From Novipirellula artificiosorum (GTDB lineage Bacteria > Planctomycetota > Planctomycetia > Pirellulales > Pirellulaceae), in assembly GCF_007860135.1 (NCBI RefSeq), contig NZ_SJPV01000001.1:1361299-1425298 (forward strand): a stretch of 64,000 bases of DNA, in the 5' to 3' direction. The notes under the pieces are model-generated. The model made no database searches. It saw only the letters and a list, made by a program, of their open reading frames with translations, and was not told the DNA's origin. Made by a program: the position numbers and the translations under genes. This document shows, in pieces, positions 28,817 to 36,817 of the stretch (positions are counted from its first letter, which is position 1; each line of letters opens with the position of its first letter).

Positions 28817-31291
28817 GTGAACCTTTCGAACACCGAAGAGCTTCCTGACCCTGGTGATAAGAACCCAGTGGATCTTGACGAGCGGATAGGGATCGTTTTG
28901 CAGGCTTGGCTCGAACGCCGCGAAGAGCGGGTGGCCGAAGACGCTGAGCAACTCATTATGGATCATCCGGAACTCGCGCCACGACTGCGTGCGTGTGTTG
29001 AATCGATCGATCTGCTCAGCGGTGTCGCCACTTCGATCGATGCGGAACAGCAAGCTTGCTATCCGAAGATTCCCGATTTCGAGATTCTTGGCACGCTCGG
29101 CCGTGGCGGGATGGGCGTGGTTTACGAAGCAAAGCAACTATCGCTCGATCGTGTCGTTGCGCTAAAGGTCTTGCCGCTTGGGACGGTGAATCCGCTGACT
29201 GCGAAACGATTTCAGCGCGAAGCCGAAACCGCGGCGTCCTTGCACCATACGCATATCGTTCCAATCTATGCCGTGGGTCAACACAAGGGTGTTCATTGGT
29301 ACGCGATGCAGCGGATTGTCGGTTTGCCTTTGAACCAAGCGTTTCGAGAGCATACCGATGGCGTTGAAATCGACGAAGTGGTACGGATCGGTGTCGAAGC
29401 GGCCGAAGCATTGGAGCACGCGCATCATCATGGGGTGCTGCATCGCGATATCAAGCCCGGTAATCTGCTGATCGAGCCGGAGGGTCACGTCTGGTTGACG
29501 GATTTCGGACTCGCTCGTCGCGACGCCGATGTGACGGCGACCGTTTCGGGGGCAATCCTCGGGACGCCTCGCTACATGAGTCCCGAGCAGGTATTTGCAC
29601 CTGCGGGTCAGTCGCTTGATTTTCGATCTGATATTTACAGTTTGGGCGCGACGTTGTTTGAATTGGCAACTGGCACACCGCTGTTCGATGGCCCCACACC
29701 GCTGGATGTGCTGCAACAAATTCGCACGTTCCAAGCCCCAAGCCCACGATCGATTCAAGCCAGGATTCCGCGTGATTTGGACGTGGTTCTCAAAAAATGT
29801 CTCGAGAAGGATCCAAACAACCGTTATCAATCGGCTGGCGATTTAGCCGACGATTTGTGCGCCATTCGCGATGGTCGCCCAATCAAAGCTCGCGGCGTGC
29901 CGTTATGGGAAGTCGCCCGACGTAAATTGATCCGTCACCGCGAACGCGTGAAGTTCGCCGTGGGGATGGTGATGGCCACTGCAATCTTGCTGCTTGGTTC
30001 GGCTATCGTGTGGCGCGGCCGACAAGAAGCTCGCAAGGGCATGGTCCGCATTGTCTCACCGGGCGGTCCGTTCATTGCGTCGGTTTATCGAATGGGCGAC
30101 GCGGTCGATCCGATCGCTACCGTTACGGTGCCAATGCAAGATCCCTTGGTGCTCGACGAAGCTTCGTATCAAGTTCGTTTAGCTGGCGAGGATCAGCACA
30201 GCAGTTTGTCACGGTTTGATGTTTCCGCTGGCCAGTTGACGCGAGGGCTGCTGGTCAATCGATCCGAACCGTTCGATGCGTTCGATGCGATTGAAATCGA
30301 GGGCAAAGAACTTTGGCTGCTGCGAGGCGATTCGCCTGGGGAAGAGTTGTTGGCAACGATCGATGCGGCCAACGCCCGTTGGGCGGTTGACCTTGGCGGA
30401 CGCGAGTTGACACACTTGCACGAGTCACCGCACCATCCACCATTGGCAGAACTGCGCAGCGATAAGGATGTTGTTTGCTTGGTGGATCTGTTTGACGGTC
30501 GCGAGGTTTGGCGATCCGTGGCGGAGATCGATCGGCTAAACCAGCGGAGTTTGTTTGAGGAACCGACACCAAGGGTTCAGGGGAATGCGGATGGCTACAG
30601 TATCGTTCATCAAGCTCGCGATGGCATTCGGTCAACAACGATTCGCGATCCGTCCCCAAGTTCGGAGCTTAGGAACGCTCTCGCCCGACTGCCGCCCCAG
30701 GCACGTGACCGCCGTTTCGAAAGACTTTCTCCGATGTCACCGTTTTGGGGTGGCAATACAGTCCGTTCGACATTGTCATCAATCGTGATCGGCATCGCGC
30801 AGACTTGTCTTGCGATTCTATTGCCGCTTGGTTATCTGGTTCATGCAGTGCGCAAGCGCTCTTTCAGTTTGTTGTATCTCCTGCTCGCTCCGGTGGTTGT
30901 CGTCTTTGCAATGTTGACCTGGCAATCGTTGCTTGACCCGTCTAAATCGCTCTCGAGCGACCCAAATGTGCGCCAAGGTTGGCCGATTACACTGATCGCT
31001 GGCTTGTTTCTAACGGCCGCGTTGTATGCGTTGACTCATCTAATTGTTCGAAAAAACTACATCGCACTGGGGGGCATCTTCTTAGTGGCTTGCTGTCTGA
31101 CCTCCGCATCGGCAGTGATTCCGATTCTGTTTCAGCGAATGTCCCGTGAGGGTCAGTGGTATACAATCACCGTGGCAGACATCGCGTTTTTGTTTGTGAT
31201 GATGTTGCTTTATACAACACTTTTCGGTTTTCCGATCGTCAAGCTGGTCCAATGGATTCGCAAGATCACCGGGCGGGTATCGCATGGGTAA
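28817..31291 (+). CDS. Membrane serine/threonine protein kinase
   Basis: 824 residues, GTG start. The first 80 residues are a helical, acidic leader common in planctomycete kinases. The PknB-type kinase domain (about 88-355) is complete: glycine loop GRGGMGVVYEA (96-106), VALKVL (K117), HRDIKPGN (209-216), DFGLAR (D229) and the SPEQ activation-segment end. A transmembrane helix (about 384-402) follows, then an extracytoplasmic region of roughly 260 residues, then five more helices (about 650-815). It phosphorylates proteins on Ser/Thr in the cytosol; the outside part may sense a signal. The ECF sigma gene starts inside its last codons (8-bp overlap), so the two are translationally coupled. 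Confidence 0.9.
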   Translation: MNLSNTEELPDPGDKNPVDLDERIGIVLQAWLERREERVAEDAEQLIMDHPELAPRLRACVESIDLLSGVATSIDAEQQACYPKIPDFEILGTLGRGGMGVVYEAKQLSLDRVVALKVLPLGTVNPLTAKRFQREAETAASLHHTHIVPIYAVGQHKGVHWYAMQRIVGLPLNQAFREHTDGVEIDEVVRIGVEAAEALEHAHHHGVLHRDIKPGNLLIEPEGHVWLTDFGLARRDADVTATVSGAILGTPRYMSPEQVFAPAGQSLDFRSDIYSLGATLFELATGTPLFDGPTPLDVLQQIRTFQAPSPRSIQARIPRDLDVVLKKCLEKDPNNRYQSAGDLADDLCAIRDGRPIKARGVPLWEVARRKLIRHRERVKFAVGMVMATAILLLGSAIVWRGRQEARKGMVRIVSPGGPFIASVYRMGDAVDPIATVTVPMQDPLVLDEASYQVRLAGEDQHSSLSRFDVSAGQLTRGLLVNRSEPFDAFDAIEIEGKELWLLRGDSPGEELLATIDAANARWAVDLGGRELTHLHESPHHPPLAELRSDKDVVCLVDLFDGREVWRSVAEIDRLNQRSLFEEPTPRVQGNADGYSIVHQARDGIRSTTIRDPSPSSELRNALARLPPQARDRRFERLSPMSPFWGGNTVRSTLSSIVIGIAQTCLAILLPLGYLVHAVRKRSFSLLYLLLAPVVVVFAMLTWQSLLDPSKSLSSDPNVRQGWPITLIAGLFLTAALYALTHLIVRKNYIALGGIFLVACCLTSASAVIPILFQRMSREGQWYTITVADIAFLFVMMLLYTTLFGFPIVKLVQWIRKITGRVSHG

Positions 31292-31877
31292 TTTCGACGC
31301 TACAAACGGCGATCCCGAGAGCAGTTTGCGTCACAGTTGGTCGATTGGCCCGCTGCGCCCGTGGTTGTTACGAATTGCAGTGAAGGAGATTCCGGATCAT
31401 TTGCGAGGCAAGATTGATCCGTCGGACGTTGTCCAGCAAACGCTGCTTGATGCCTGGCGAGGCGACGCTGGTTTTCGTGGATCGTCTCACGCCCAGCGAT
31501 TGGCATGGTTACGAGTCATTCTGCGTCGCGTGGTTTTGCAAAACCAGCGAGGGTTGCGGGCCGCCAAGCGAGGCGACGGTATCGAGCGAGTAATCAACGA
31601 CGCGATCAACCGAACAAGTGTTCGCATCGAGGATATCGCAGTTGGCAAGGAGCCCAAGCCGGATGAAGCGGTAGAGGACGCCGAGCAAAATCTGCTCGTT
31701 TCCTCTGCAATCGAACGCTTACCCGAAGAGTACCAACGCGTGATCGAACTGCGACATTTCGAGCATTTCACTCACGCTGAGATCGCGTCGAAAATGGAGC
31801 GTTCACCTGCCGCAATTCGCATGCTGTGGATCCGCGCATTGATTGCGCTTCGGCAAATGGTTGACAAGGCTGAGTGA
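31284..31877 (+). CDS. ECF-type RNA polymerase sigma factor (planctomycete subfamily)
   Basis: 197 residues. The region-2 part has DPSDVVQQTLLDAWRG and a helix of the kind that binds the -10 element; the region-4 part has LPEEYQRVIELRHFEHFTHAEIASKMERSPAAIRMLWIRAL, a helix-turn-helix for the -35 element. The sequence follows the Planctomycetes-specific sigma-70 groups rather than classic RpoE. Such sigmas often sit beside a Ser/Thr kinase, which replaces the anti-sigma in controlling them, and none of the adjacent genes looks like an anti-sigma. It overlaps the kinase by 8 bp. The target promoters are unknown. Confidence 0.87.
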   Translation: MGNFDATNGDPESSLRHSWSIGPLRPWLLRIAVKEIPDHLRGKIDPSDVVQQTLLDAWRGDAGFRGSSHAQRLAWLRVILRRVVLQNQRGLRAAKRGDGIERVINDAINRTSVRIEDIAVGKEPKPDEAVEDAEQNLLVSSAIERLPEEYQRVIELRHFEHFTHAEIASKMERSPAAIRMLWIRALIALRQMVDKAE

Positions 31878-31947
31878 TCGATCAGCCCATCCGGCCAACG
31901 GATGCTGGAATGGGTTCGGTCGATTCCCGCCCATTTCTGCGTTTTTG

Positions 31948-32256
31948 TTACCGCAAGTTGCTGTCACAAACGGTGACCGTTTCCCAGTTGTCCTTTTGCT
32001 CGGCGATGAATTGCAGATGCGGCTCGACTGTTTGGTAGGCGTCGTGCGACGGGCGGTCTCTGAAAATCACGTGCAGGGAAACGTCAAAGTCGAGGTTGAC
32101 GGGCCGATTGAGTTCCGCTTCGCGTGTGCCGACCGAAAAGTCGACGACACCCTCGTGACCGTCGAGATACTTCTCACAAGCACTGGCGAGCGACTCGATC
32201 GATTCGGGGCTGCGGTCCTTGAGAACGAAGAAAACGTGGTGGGCCAAGCGAGCCAT
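31948..32256 (-). CDS. Dabb (stress-responsive alpha/beta barrel) domain protein
   Basis: 102 residues from the ATG at 32256 (CGGAAG eight bases upstream); a GTG at 32265 adds three. The pattern LAHHVFFVLKD, a helix, VVDFSVGT and SLHVIFRDRPSHDAYQTVEPH is that of the dimeric ferredoxin-like Dabb fold. The histidine pair near the start and the HDAYQTVEPH motif are characteristic. These small proteins are often linked to stress or aromatic metabolism, but no substrate is known here. It is the downstream member of a pair with the FHA gene, 71 bp after it, and is convergent with the sigma factor gene. Confidence 0.82.
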   Translation of the reverse strand: MARLAHHVFFVLKDRSPESIESLASACEKYLDGHEGVVDFSVGTREAELNRPVNLDFDVSLHVIFRDRPSHDAYQTVEPHLQFIAEQKDNWETVTVCDSNLR

Positions 32257-32327
32257 GGATTGCACTTCCGAGCGGTAAAAGAGGATAGGGTGTGGGCAAG
32301 CGAACGTTTCTCGCCCTCCACCAAACC

Positions 32328-32813
32328 TTACTCGTTCAAATCGCGATTGGAATAGGGGCTCTTTGGGTCCCGTTTCTTCAGGCCCGCTCGGTCCATCAGC
32401 GAGCTCTTCATCAAGTCTTCTAGGTAATCATCGTCTGCGGGCGGTGGTCCGTAGGCCCCGAGGAGCTGCGGCTCATATTCAATCGTGAAATGGTGTTTGG
32501 CGATGGACACTTTGCAATGGGGATCGAGCCGTTTGCGGATCACTGGCCGGCCGTCGACCTTGATCCCGTTGCGACTGTTCAAGTCACGAATGAACCAATA
32601 CCCGTGCTCTAACGTCAAGCGGCAATGCTGCCCCGACACGTTGGCGAATTTCAACTGGATGTCACACTCCCCACGACGGCCGATCAACAAGCGATCCTTC
32701 ACCAGAGGGATAATGTCCCCGCCGCCGGTGGGGGTTAGCTGGCCATAGGGACCGGCGAAGTCAGGTTTTGATTCAGTATCCACGTTGCGCTCTCGATCGA
32801 CTTGCTTGTTCAC
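32328..32813 (-). CDS. FHA domain protein
   Basis: 161 residues. A forkhead-associated domain spans about 30-115 with the conserved residues in order: GRRGECDI, VSGQHCRL (Ser and His), and NSRNGIKVDG. This domain binds phosphothreonine peptides. The C-terminal tail (DDDYLEDLMKSSLMDRAGLKK) is acidic then basic. A Ser/Thr kinase gene lies 1 kb away on the other strand, so it is a reasonable but unproven partner. No membrane segment; probably cytosolic. It is divergent from the radical SAM gene across a 49-bp spacer. Confidence 0.88.
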   Translation of the reverse strand: MNKQVDRERNVDTESKPDFAGPYGQLTPTGGGDIIPLVKDRLLIGRRGECDIQLKFANVSGQHCRLTLEHGYWFIRDLNSRNGIKVDGRPVIRKRLDPHCKVSIAKHHFTIEYEPQLLGAYGPPPADDDYLEDLMKSSLMDRAGLKKRDPKSPYSNRDLNE

Positions 32814-32862
32814 AGACTAGAACCTATTTTGACCGGTTTCCTTGAAATGGCAACGGTTCGAC

Positions 32863-33936
32863 ATGGCATCTGAGCAACGATTCGATCAGCGATTGGCCTG
32901 GCGATCCGAAAATTTGCGTTTTAACGCCTTTGGGGCTGCATTGAAGCGAAAGTTTGGCGGTCGAATTCAGCGGGTCAGTATCGACGCCGGTTTTACCTGT
33001 CCAAATGTTGATGGCGCCGTCGCTCGCGGAGGGTGCAACTTTTGTGACAACCGTTCGTTCAGCCCCTCTCGCCGGGTGCGGCTGAAACAGGTGAACGAGC
33101 AGTTGACGCGGGGGATTGCCTCGGTGACAGAGCGATACTCGAAAGTTGCCGGGTTTATCGCCTATTTTCAACCTGCCACCAACACTTACGCTCCGGTTGA
33201 TCAGTTGGAGGAGCTTTTCGAATTAGCCCTTTCGCTCGACGACCGAGTCGTTGGGTTGGCGGTCGGGACACGGCCTGATTGTGTTCCCGATTCCGTGCTC
33301 GATCTGCTCGAGCATTTTGCGAAGACCGCCAACGTCTCGCTCGAATTTGGCATGCAAACGATCCACCAGGCGGGGCTCGATTGGATGAATCGGGCTCATG
33401 ATCACGCCAGCATGGTCAACGCGATCGACCGCAGCCGAGGTCGTGGATTCGAGTGCTGCGGGCATGTGATTTTGGGCATTCCGGGGGAGACGCACACGAT
33501 GATGATGCAGACGGCCCAGGAGGTCGGACGGTTAGGATTGGACGCAATCAAGTTGCACAACTTGTATGCGGTTGAGGGCACGCCGCTTGGGGATCAAGTG
33601 ATCGCAGGGGAAATCGAATGGATGGGAAAAGACGAGTACATTCACACCGTCGTCGATTTTCTCGAGCGGATTCCCCCCGAAACGATTGTCGAGCGGATCA
33701 GCGGGGAGGCGCCACCGAGTTACTTGATCGAGCCACGGTGGTGCCTGGAGAAATCATCGATTCGATTAGGGATTGAGCAAGAATTCGCTGCTCGCGGTAC
33801 ACGGCAAGGGGACCGTTTCGTTCCGCCCGAGGTTGCCCCCGCCGATCGGCCTCGCCCCAGCGACACGACGCCCGAGTCGATTCGTCACCAAATCGATCAG
33901 CGTCGCCGATTGCCCGTGCTCAAAATGGAAGGCTAG
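32863..33936 (+). CDS. Radical SAM protein, YhcC/TIGR01212 family
   Basis: 357 residues from the ATG at 32863 (a TTG at 32842 adds 7). The cluster cysteines C46, C58 and C61 (CX11CX2C; GCNFCDNRSF) are the unusual spacing that defines TIGR01212. Also visible are the SAM-binding region GLAVGTRPDCVPD, EFGMQTIHQAGLDWMNRAHD and HVILGIPGET. Close relatives include the YtqA/YhcC group, whose proposed link is to tRNA modification or cofactor metabolism. The C-terminus has a proline- and arginine-rich tail beyond the catalytic domain. It stands alone, with 212 bp before the MoxR gene. The reaction itself is not known with certainty. Confidence 0.88.
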   Translation: MASEQRFDQRLAWRSENLRFNAFGAALKRKFGGRIQRVSIDAGFTCPNVDGAVARGGCNFCDNRSFSPSRRVRLKQVNEQLTRGIASVTERYSKVAGFIAYFQPATNTYAPVDQLEELFELALSLDDRVVGLAVGTRPDCVPDSVLDLLEHFAKTANVSLEFGMQTIHQAGLDWMNRAHDHASMVNAIDRSRGRGFECCGHVILGIPGETHTMMMQTAQEVGRLGLDAIKLHNLYAVEGTPLGDQVIAGEIEWMGKDEYIHTVVDFLERIPPETIVERISGEAPPSYLIEPRWCLEKSSIRLGIEQEFAARGTRQGDRFVPPEVAPADRPRPSDTTPESIRHQIDQRRRLPVLKMEG

Positions 33937-34148
33937 TTGCGGGACTACATGCGGGTTGATTTGTTGCTATTCTACTTGCGTAGCGCGGTGCGACCGCAAA
34001 CGAAGCGAGCAAACGCTCGGATCCCGTTGGCCCGCATCCGTGGGTCGCTGGAATCGTGTCACGAGGACATCCATTTCGGCGACAACTGATTTCGAGGGAT
34101 TTCTTTGCTTTTCCCTCCATGATTGACTCTTCTACCGAAGGAAGTTGC

Positions 34149-35228
34149 ATGTCCGCAGACCCCGCGGCGAACCCAGACGCCATCAGCTCCGATGCCCTTA
34201 GCGAGGCAGATACGGGCCGGCTGCATGAAGCGCGCAGACGCATCATCGAACAACTTGGCAAAATCATTGTTGGCCAAGAACGGGTCATCGATGAAATCAT
34301 GATCTGTCTGTTCAGTCGCGGTCACTGCATGCTCGAGGGGGTCCCGGGGCTAGCCAAAACCCTGATGATCAGCACGCTCGCTCAAACCTTGGACCTGTCG
34401 TTTAGCCGAATCCAGTTCACGCCCGACTTGATGCCGGCCGACGTCACGGGAACGGAAATCATGGAAGAAGACCGGGCGACCGGTCACCGTGATTTCCGCT
34501 TCATGCAGGGACCCTTGTTTGCCAATGTCGTGTTGGCCGACGAAATCAACCGCACTCCGCCGAAGACCCAGGCCGCACTGCTCGAAGCGATGCAGGAACG
34601 ACAGGTCACGGTGGGCCGTAATCGCCACCCGCTTGCCGATCCGTTTTTCGTCTTGGCCACGCAAAACCCGATCGAACAGGAGGGCACTTATCCGTTGCCC
34701 GAAGCCCAGCAAGACCGCTTCATGTTCAAGGTCTATGTGAAGTATCCGAGCTTTGATGAGGAGTTCGAGGTGGCGCGGCGTACAACCGGCACGGCCATCG
34801 AAAAAGTCGAAGCGGTGCTTGGAGCCGAAGAGATTTTGCGATTGCAGCACTTGGTGCGGCAAGTGCCCGTCAGCGACCATGTCGTTCGCTATGCCTTGTC
34901 GCTGGTTCGGCAAACGCGCGTCGGCGGTGATGGCGTGCCCGATTTTGTCGATGAGCTTGTCGGTTGGGGGGCCGGTCCCCGGGCGGTCCAGTTCATGATT
35001 CTCGGTGGCAAGGCTCGGGCTCTGTTGCAAGGGCGTTTCCATGTGCAAATCGAGGATATTCAATACTTAGCCAAACCGGTCCTTCGTCACCGCATGGTGG
35101 TTAACTTTGCCGCGGAAAGTGACGGGGTGACCAGCGACGATGTGATCGACCGCATTATCGCGGCAACGCCAACGACCGAGGATGAACTTTCACGCGATGC
35201 CCGATTCCAAAAGATATTTGCGTCCTGA
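34149..35228 (+). CDS. MoxR family AAA+ ATPase
   Basis: 359 residues from the ATG at 34149, with AGGAAG about six bases upstream; the frame is open to 34056 but without a site. Walker A is GVPGLAKT (K70), Walker [11 protein letters not shown], and sensor 1 lies in [25 protein letters not shown]. MoxR ATPases act as chaperones that install or activate partner VWA proteins. Downstream, in the same direction, are a DUF58 protein and two von Willebrand factor A membrane proteins, the standard partners. The DUF58 gene starts inside this one. Cytosolic and probably hexameric. The process served by the cluster is unknown; related operons are linked to stress tolerance. Confidence 0.93.
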   Translation: MSADPAANPDAISSDALSEADTGRLHEARRRIIEQLGKIIVGQERVIDEIMICLFSRGHCMLEGVPGLAKTLMISTLAQTLDLSFSRIQFTPDLMPADVTGTEIMEEDRATGHRDFRFMQGPLFANVVLADEINRTPPKTQAALLEAMQERQVTVGRNRHPLADPFFVLATQNPIEQEGTYPLPEAQQDRFMFKVYVKYPSFDEEFEVARRTTGTAIEKVEAVLGAEEILRLQHLVRQVPVSDHVVRYALSLVRQTRVGGDGVPDFVDELVGWGAGPRAVQFMILGGKARALLQGRFHVQIEDIQYLAKPVLRHRMVVNFAAESDGVTSDDVIDRIIAATPTTEDELSRDARFQKIFAS

Positions 35229-36099
35229 GGTCACCGCGCGAATCCGTCGGTTGGAGTTGACGGCGCGACGTGTGGTCGAAGGGTTCCTGTCAGGAATGCA
35301 CCGAAGTCCTTACTTTGGACAGTCGATCGAGTTCCTGCAGCACCGCCAATACACTCGAGGTGACGAGATCCGTCATATCGATTGGAAGGTCTACGCGCGT
35401 CAAGATCGATTGCACATCAAGCAGTACGAAGAAGAAACCAACATGCGGTTGACCTTGTTGGTCGACCGCTCGGCCAGCATGGCGTACGGCGACGGGGAAT
35501 CGAATAAGTTCGACTATTCGTCTTCGATTGCCGCTTCGTTGGCCTACCTTGCACTTCGTCAAAAAGATGCCACGGGGCTATTCACCTTTGACACTCAAGT
35601 CCGAGCGACCGTTCCGGCCAAAAGCAACCAACAGCAACTGACGCGTATCCTATCGATGCTCGACTCGGTGGGTGCCGACGGCCGAACTGATTTGGTGGCC
35701 GTCGCGAAGGAAATTGCTCAAGGCATTCCACGCCGCGGTTTAGTGGTGATCCTTTCCGATCTGCTCGGAGTGGATTCGCTGGTCGAAGGGTTGAGGTTCC
35801 TGAGAAGTCGAGGCCACGATGTCGCAATGTTTCACGTCTTGCACGGCGATGAATTGGATTTCGAGTTCAATGGAGCGACTCGCTTCGAAGGTTTGGAAAC
35901 CGATGACATGCTCAATTGCAATCCAAGAGCCTTGCGGGAAGGATACCTTGAGGCCTTGAATGAGTTTTTGACCAAGACCAAGCAAGCGTGCGGCCGATTA
36001 TCGATCGATTACCTACAAGTCCGGACGAACGAGCCGCTGGACGCGGTGTTAGCCAAGTTTTTAGCGGCACGGCAATCGTTGCCGAAGTTGAAGAAATGA
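35197..36099 (+). CDS. DUF58 / VWA-type domain protein
   Basis: 300 residues from the ATG at 35197, which matches the family start; an ATG at 35182 adds five residues. It overlaps moxR by 32 bp. The DUF58 hallmark [15 protein letters not shown] is at about 54-68, and a metal-ion-dependent adhesion motif of the DxSxS type (D90-R-S-A-S) follows, so it is a VWA-fold protein. There is no membrane segment, so it should sit in the cytosol with MoxR. Interaction with the membrane VWA proteins encoded downstream is expected from known MoxR-DUF58 operons. After it the cluster is interrupted by a 718-bp repeat-rich spacer. Confidence 0.88.
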   Translation: MPDSKRYLRPEVTARIRRLELTARRVVEGFLSGMHRSPYFGQSIEFLQHRQYTRGDEIRHIDWKVYARQDRLHIKQYEEETNMRLTLLVDRSASMAYGDGESNKFDYSSSIAASLAYLALRQKDATGLFTFDTQVRATVPAKSNQQQLTRILSMLDSVGADGRTDLVAVAKEIAQGIPRRGLVVILSDLLGVDSLVEGLRFLRSRGHDVAMFHVLHGDELDFEFNGATRFEGLETDDMLNCNPRALREGYLEALNEFLTKTKQACGRLSIDYLQVRTNEPLDAVLAKFLAARQSLPKLKK

Positions 36100-36261
36100 G
36101 AGACAGCGTGGGCTGGGGATGAGGGGGCCTCGTGGACGCAACTCAGGGCCAACGGATGGCCAGGAGGCAGCAAGACAGATGACAGCAAGAATACACCTTA
36201 CACCGGGACCCTGGACTGATGAAAAGATTGTGGACACGTTCTCGCAGTTAACCGAACTAGA

Positions 36262-36318
36262 CCTGGCTCCCTTCTCCCCCGATTTTTCGGGGGAGAAGGG
36301 CTGGGGATGAGGGGGGAT
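36262..36318. repeat. Dispersed palindromic element, copy 2 (inverted)
   Basis: A 14-bp perfect stem CCCTTCTCCCCCGA / TCGGGGGAGAAGGG around a TTTT loop, flanked by CCTGGCT and CTGGGGATGAGGGG. It is the reverse-complement version of the element at 5568-5621. A truncated copy (CTGGGGATGAGGGG only) is at 36113-36126. All lie in the same noncoding 718-bp gap between the DUF58 and BatA genes. Confidence 0.8.
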
Positions 36319-36377
36319 CAGCACACGCAAATGGCCAGTAACTCTGGCTCGGCGAAAGCCCCTCACCTCCAGCCCCT

Positions 36378-36640
36378 CTCCCCACAAGGAGGTCGTGCAG
36401 TTTTTAAGTTGTTGATTGAAAAAGACTTACAAGATTTACCTCTCCCTCTGGGAGAGGTCGAGCCTAAGCGAGGGAGAGGGAAAACGGGCTGCGATTACAA
36501 CATGAAATTCCAGCACTGTTTCTATACCGGCCCTCCCCCTCGCTGCGCTCGACCCCTCCCGCTGCGCGGGCAGGGGTGGTTGGATACCTAAACACTTCAG
36601 CAGTCACAACTTAAAAACTGCACGACCTCCAAGTGGGGCG
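36378..36640. repeat. Inverted element pair with 24-bp perfect arms
   Basis: GGAGGTCGTGCAG...AAGTTG at 36388-36411 is the exact reverse complement of 36607-36630; flanking CCCCAC / GTGGGG continues the match beyond two mismatches. The arms are 195 bp apart. The region between contains GC-rich hairpin-like stretches (CCTCTCCCTCTGGGAGAGG at about 36439-36457) but no gene. Degenerate single copies of the arm occur at 5732-5750 and near 19880. Confidence 0.8.
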
Positions 36641-36723
36641 AGGGGAGCCAAAATGGATCGGGTCGGTGTGAACGTGAAAAATGGCTTCGTTTGTCTAGTC
36701 GAATTCCTTTCATCAGGCCACCC

Positions 36724-36800
36724 TGACCCCTGACCGCTGACCGCTGACCGCTGACATCTGACATCTGACATCTGACATCTGACATCTGACATCTGACCCT
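36724..36800. repeat. Heptanucleotide tandem array (11 units)
   Basis: Units in order: TGACCCC, three TGACCGC, six TGACATC, TGACCCT. The array ends 17 bp before the TTG start of the BatA-type gene. Because the unit is 7 bp, changes in copy number would alter spacing and frame upstream of that gene. It carries in-frame TGA stops, so no upstream translation of the BatA frame is possible. Confidence 0.95.
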
Positions 36801-36817
36801 CAACTCCCCACTCGACC

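Noticed and set aside
36604-36792. Minus-strand open frames of 62-68 residues (MSDVRCQ-type repeats)
   Set aside because: They are the translation of the heptamer tandem array and neighbouring repeat elements; no start context and no protein-like composition.
36724-36800. CRISPR array
   Set aside because: The units are 7 bp without spacers, and no cas gene is present.
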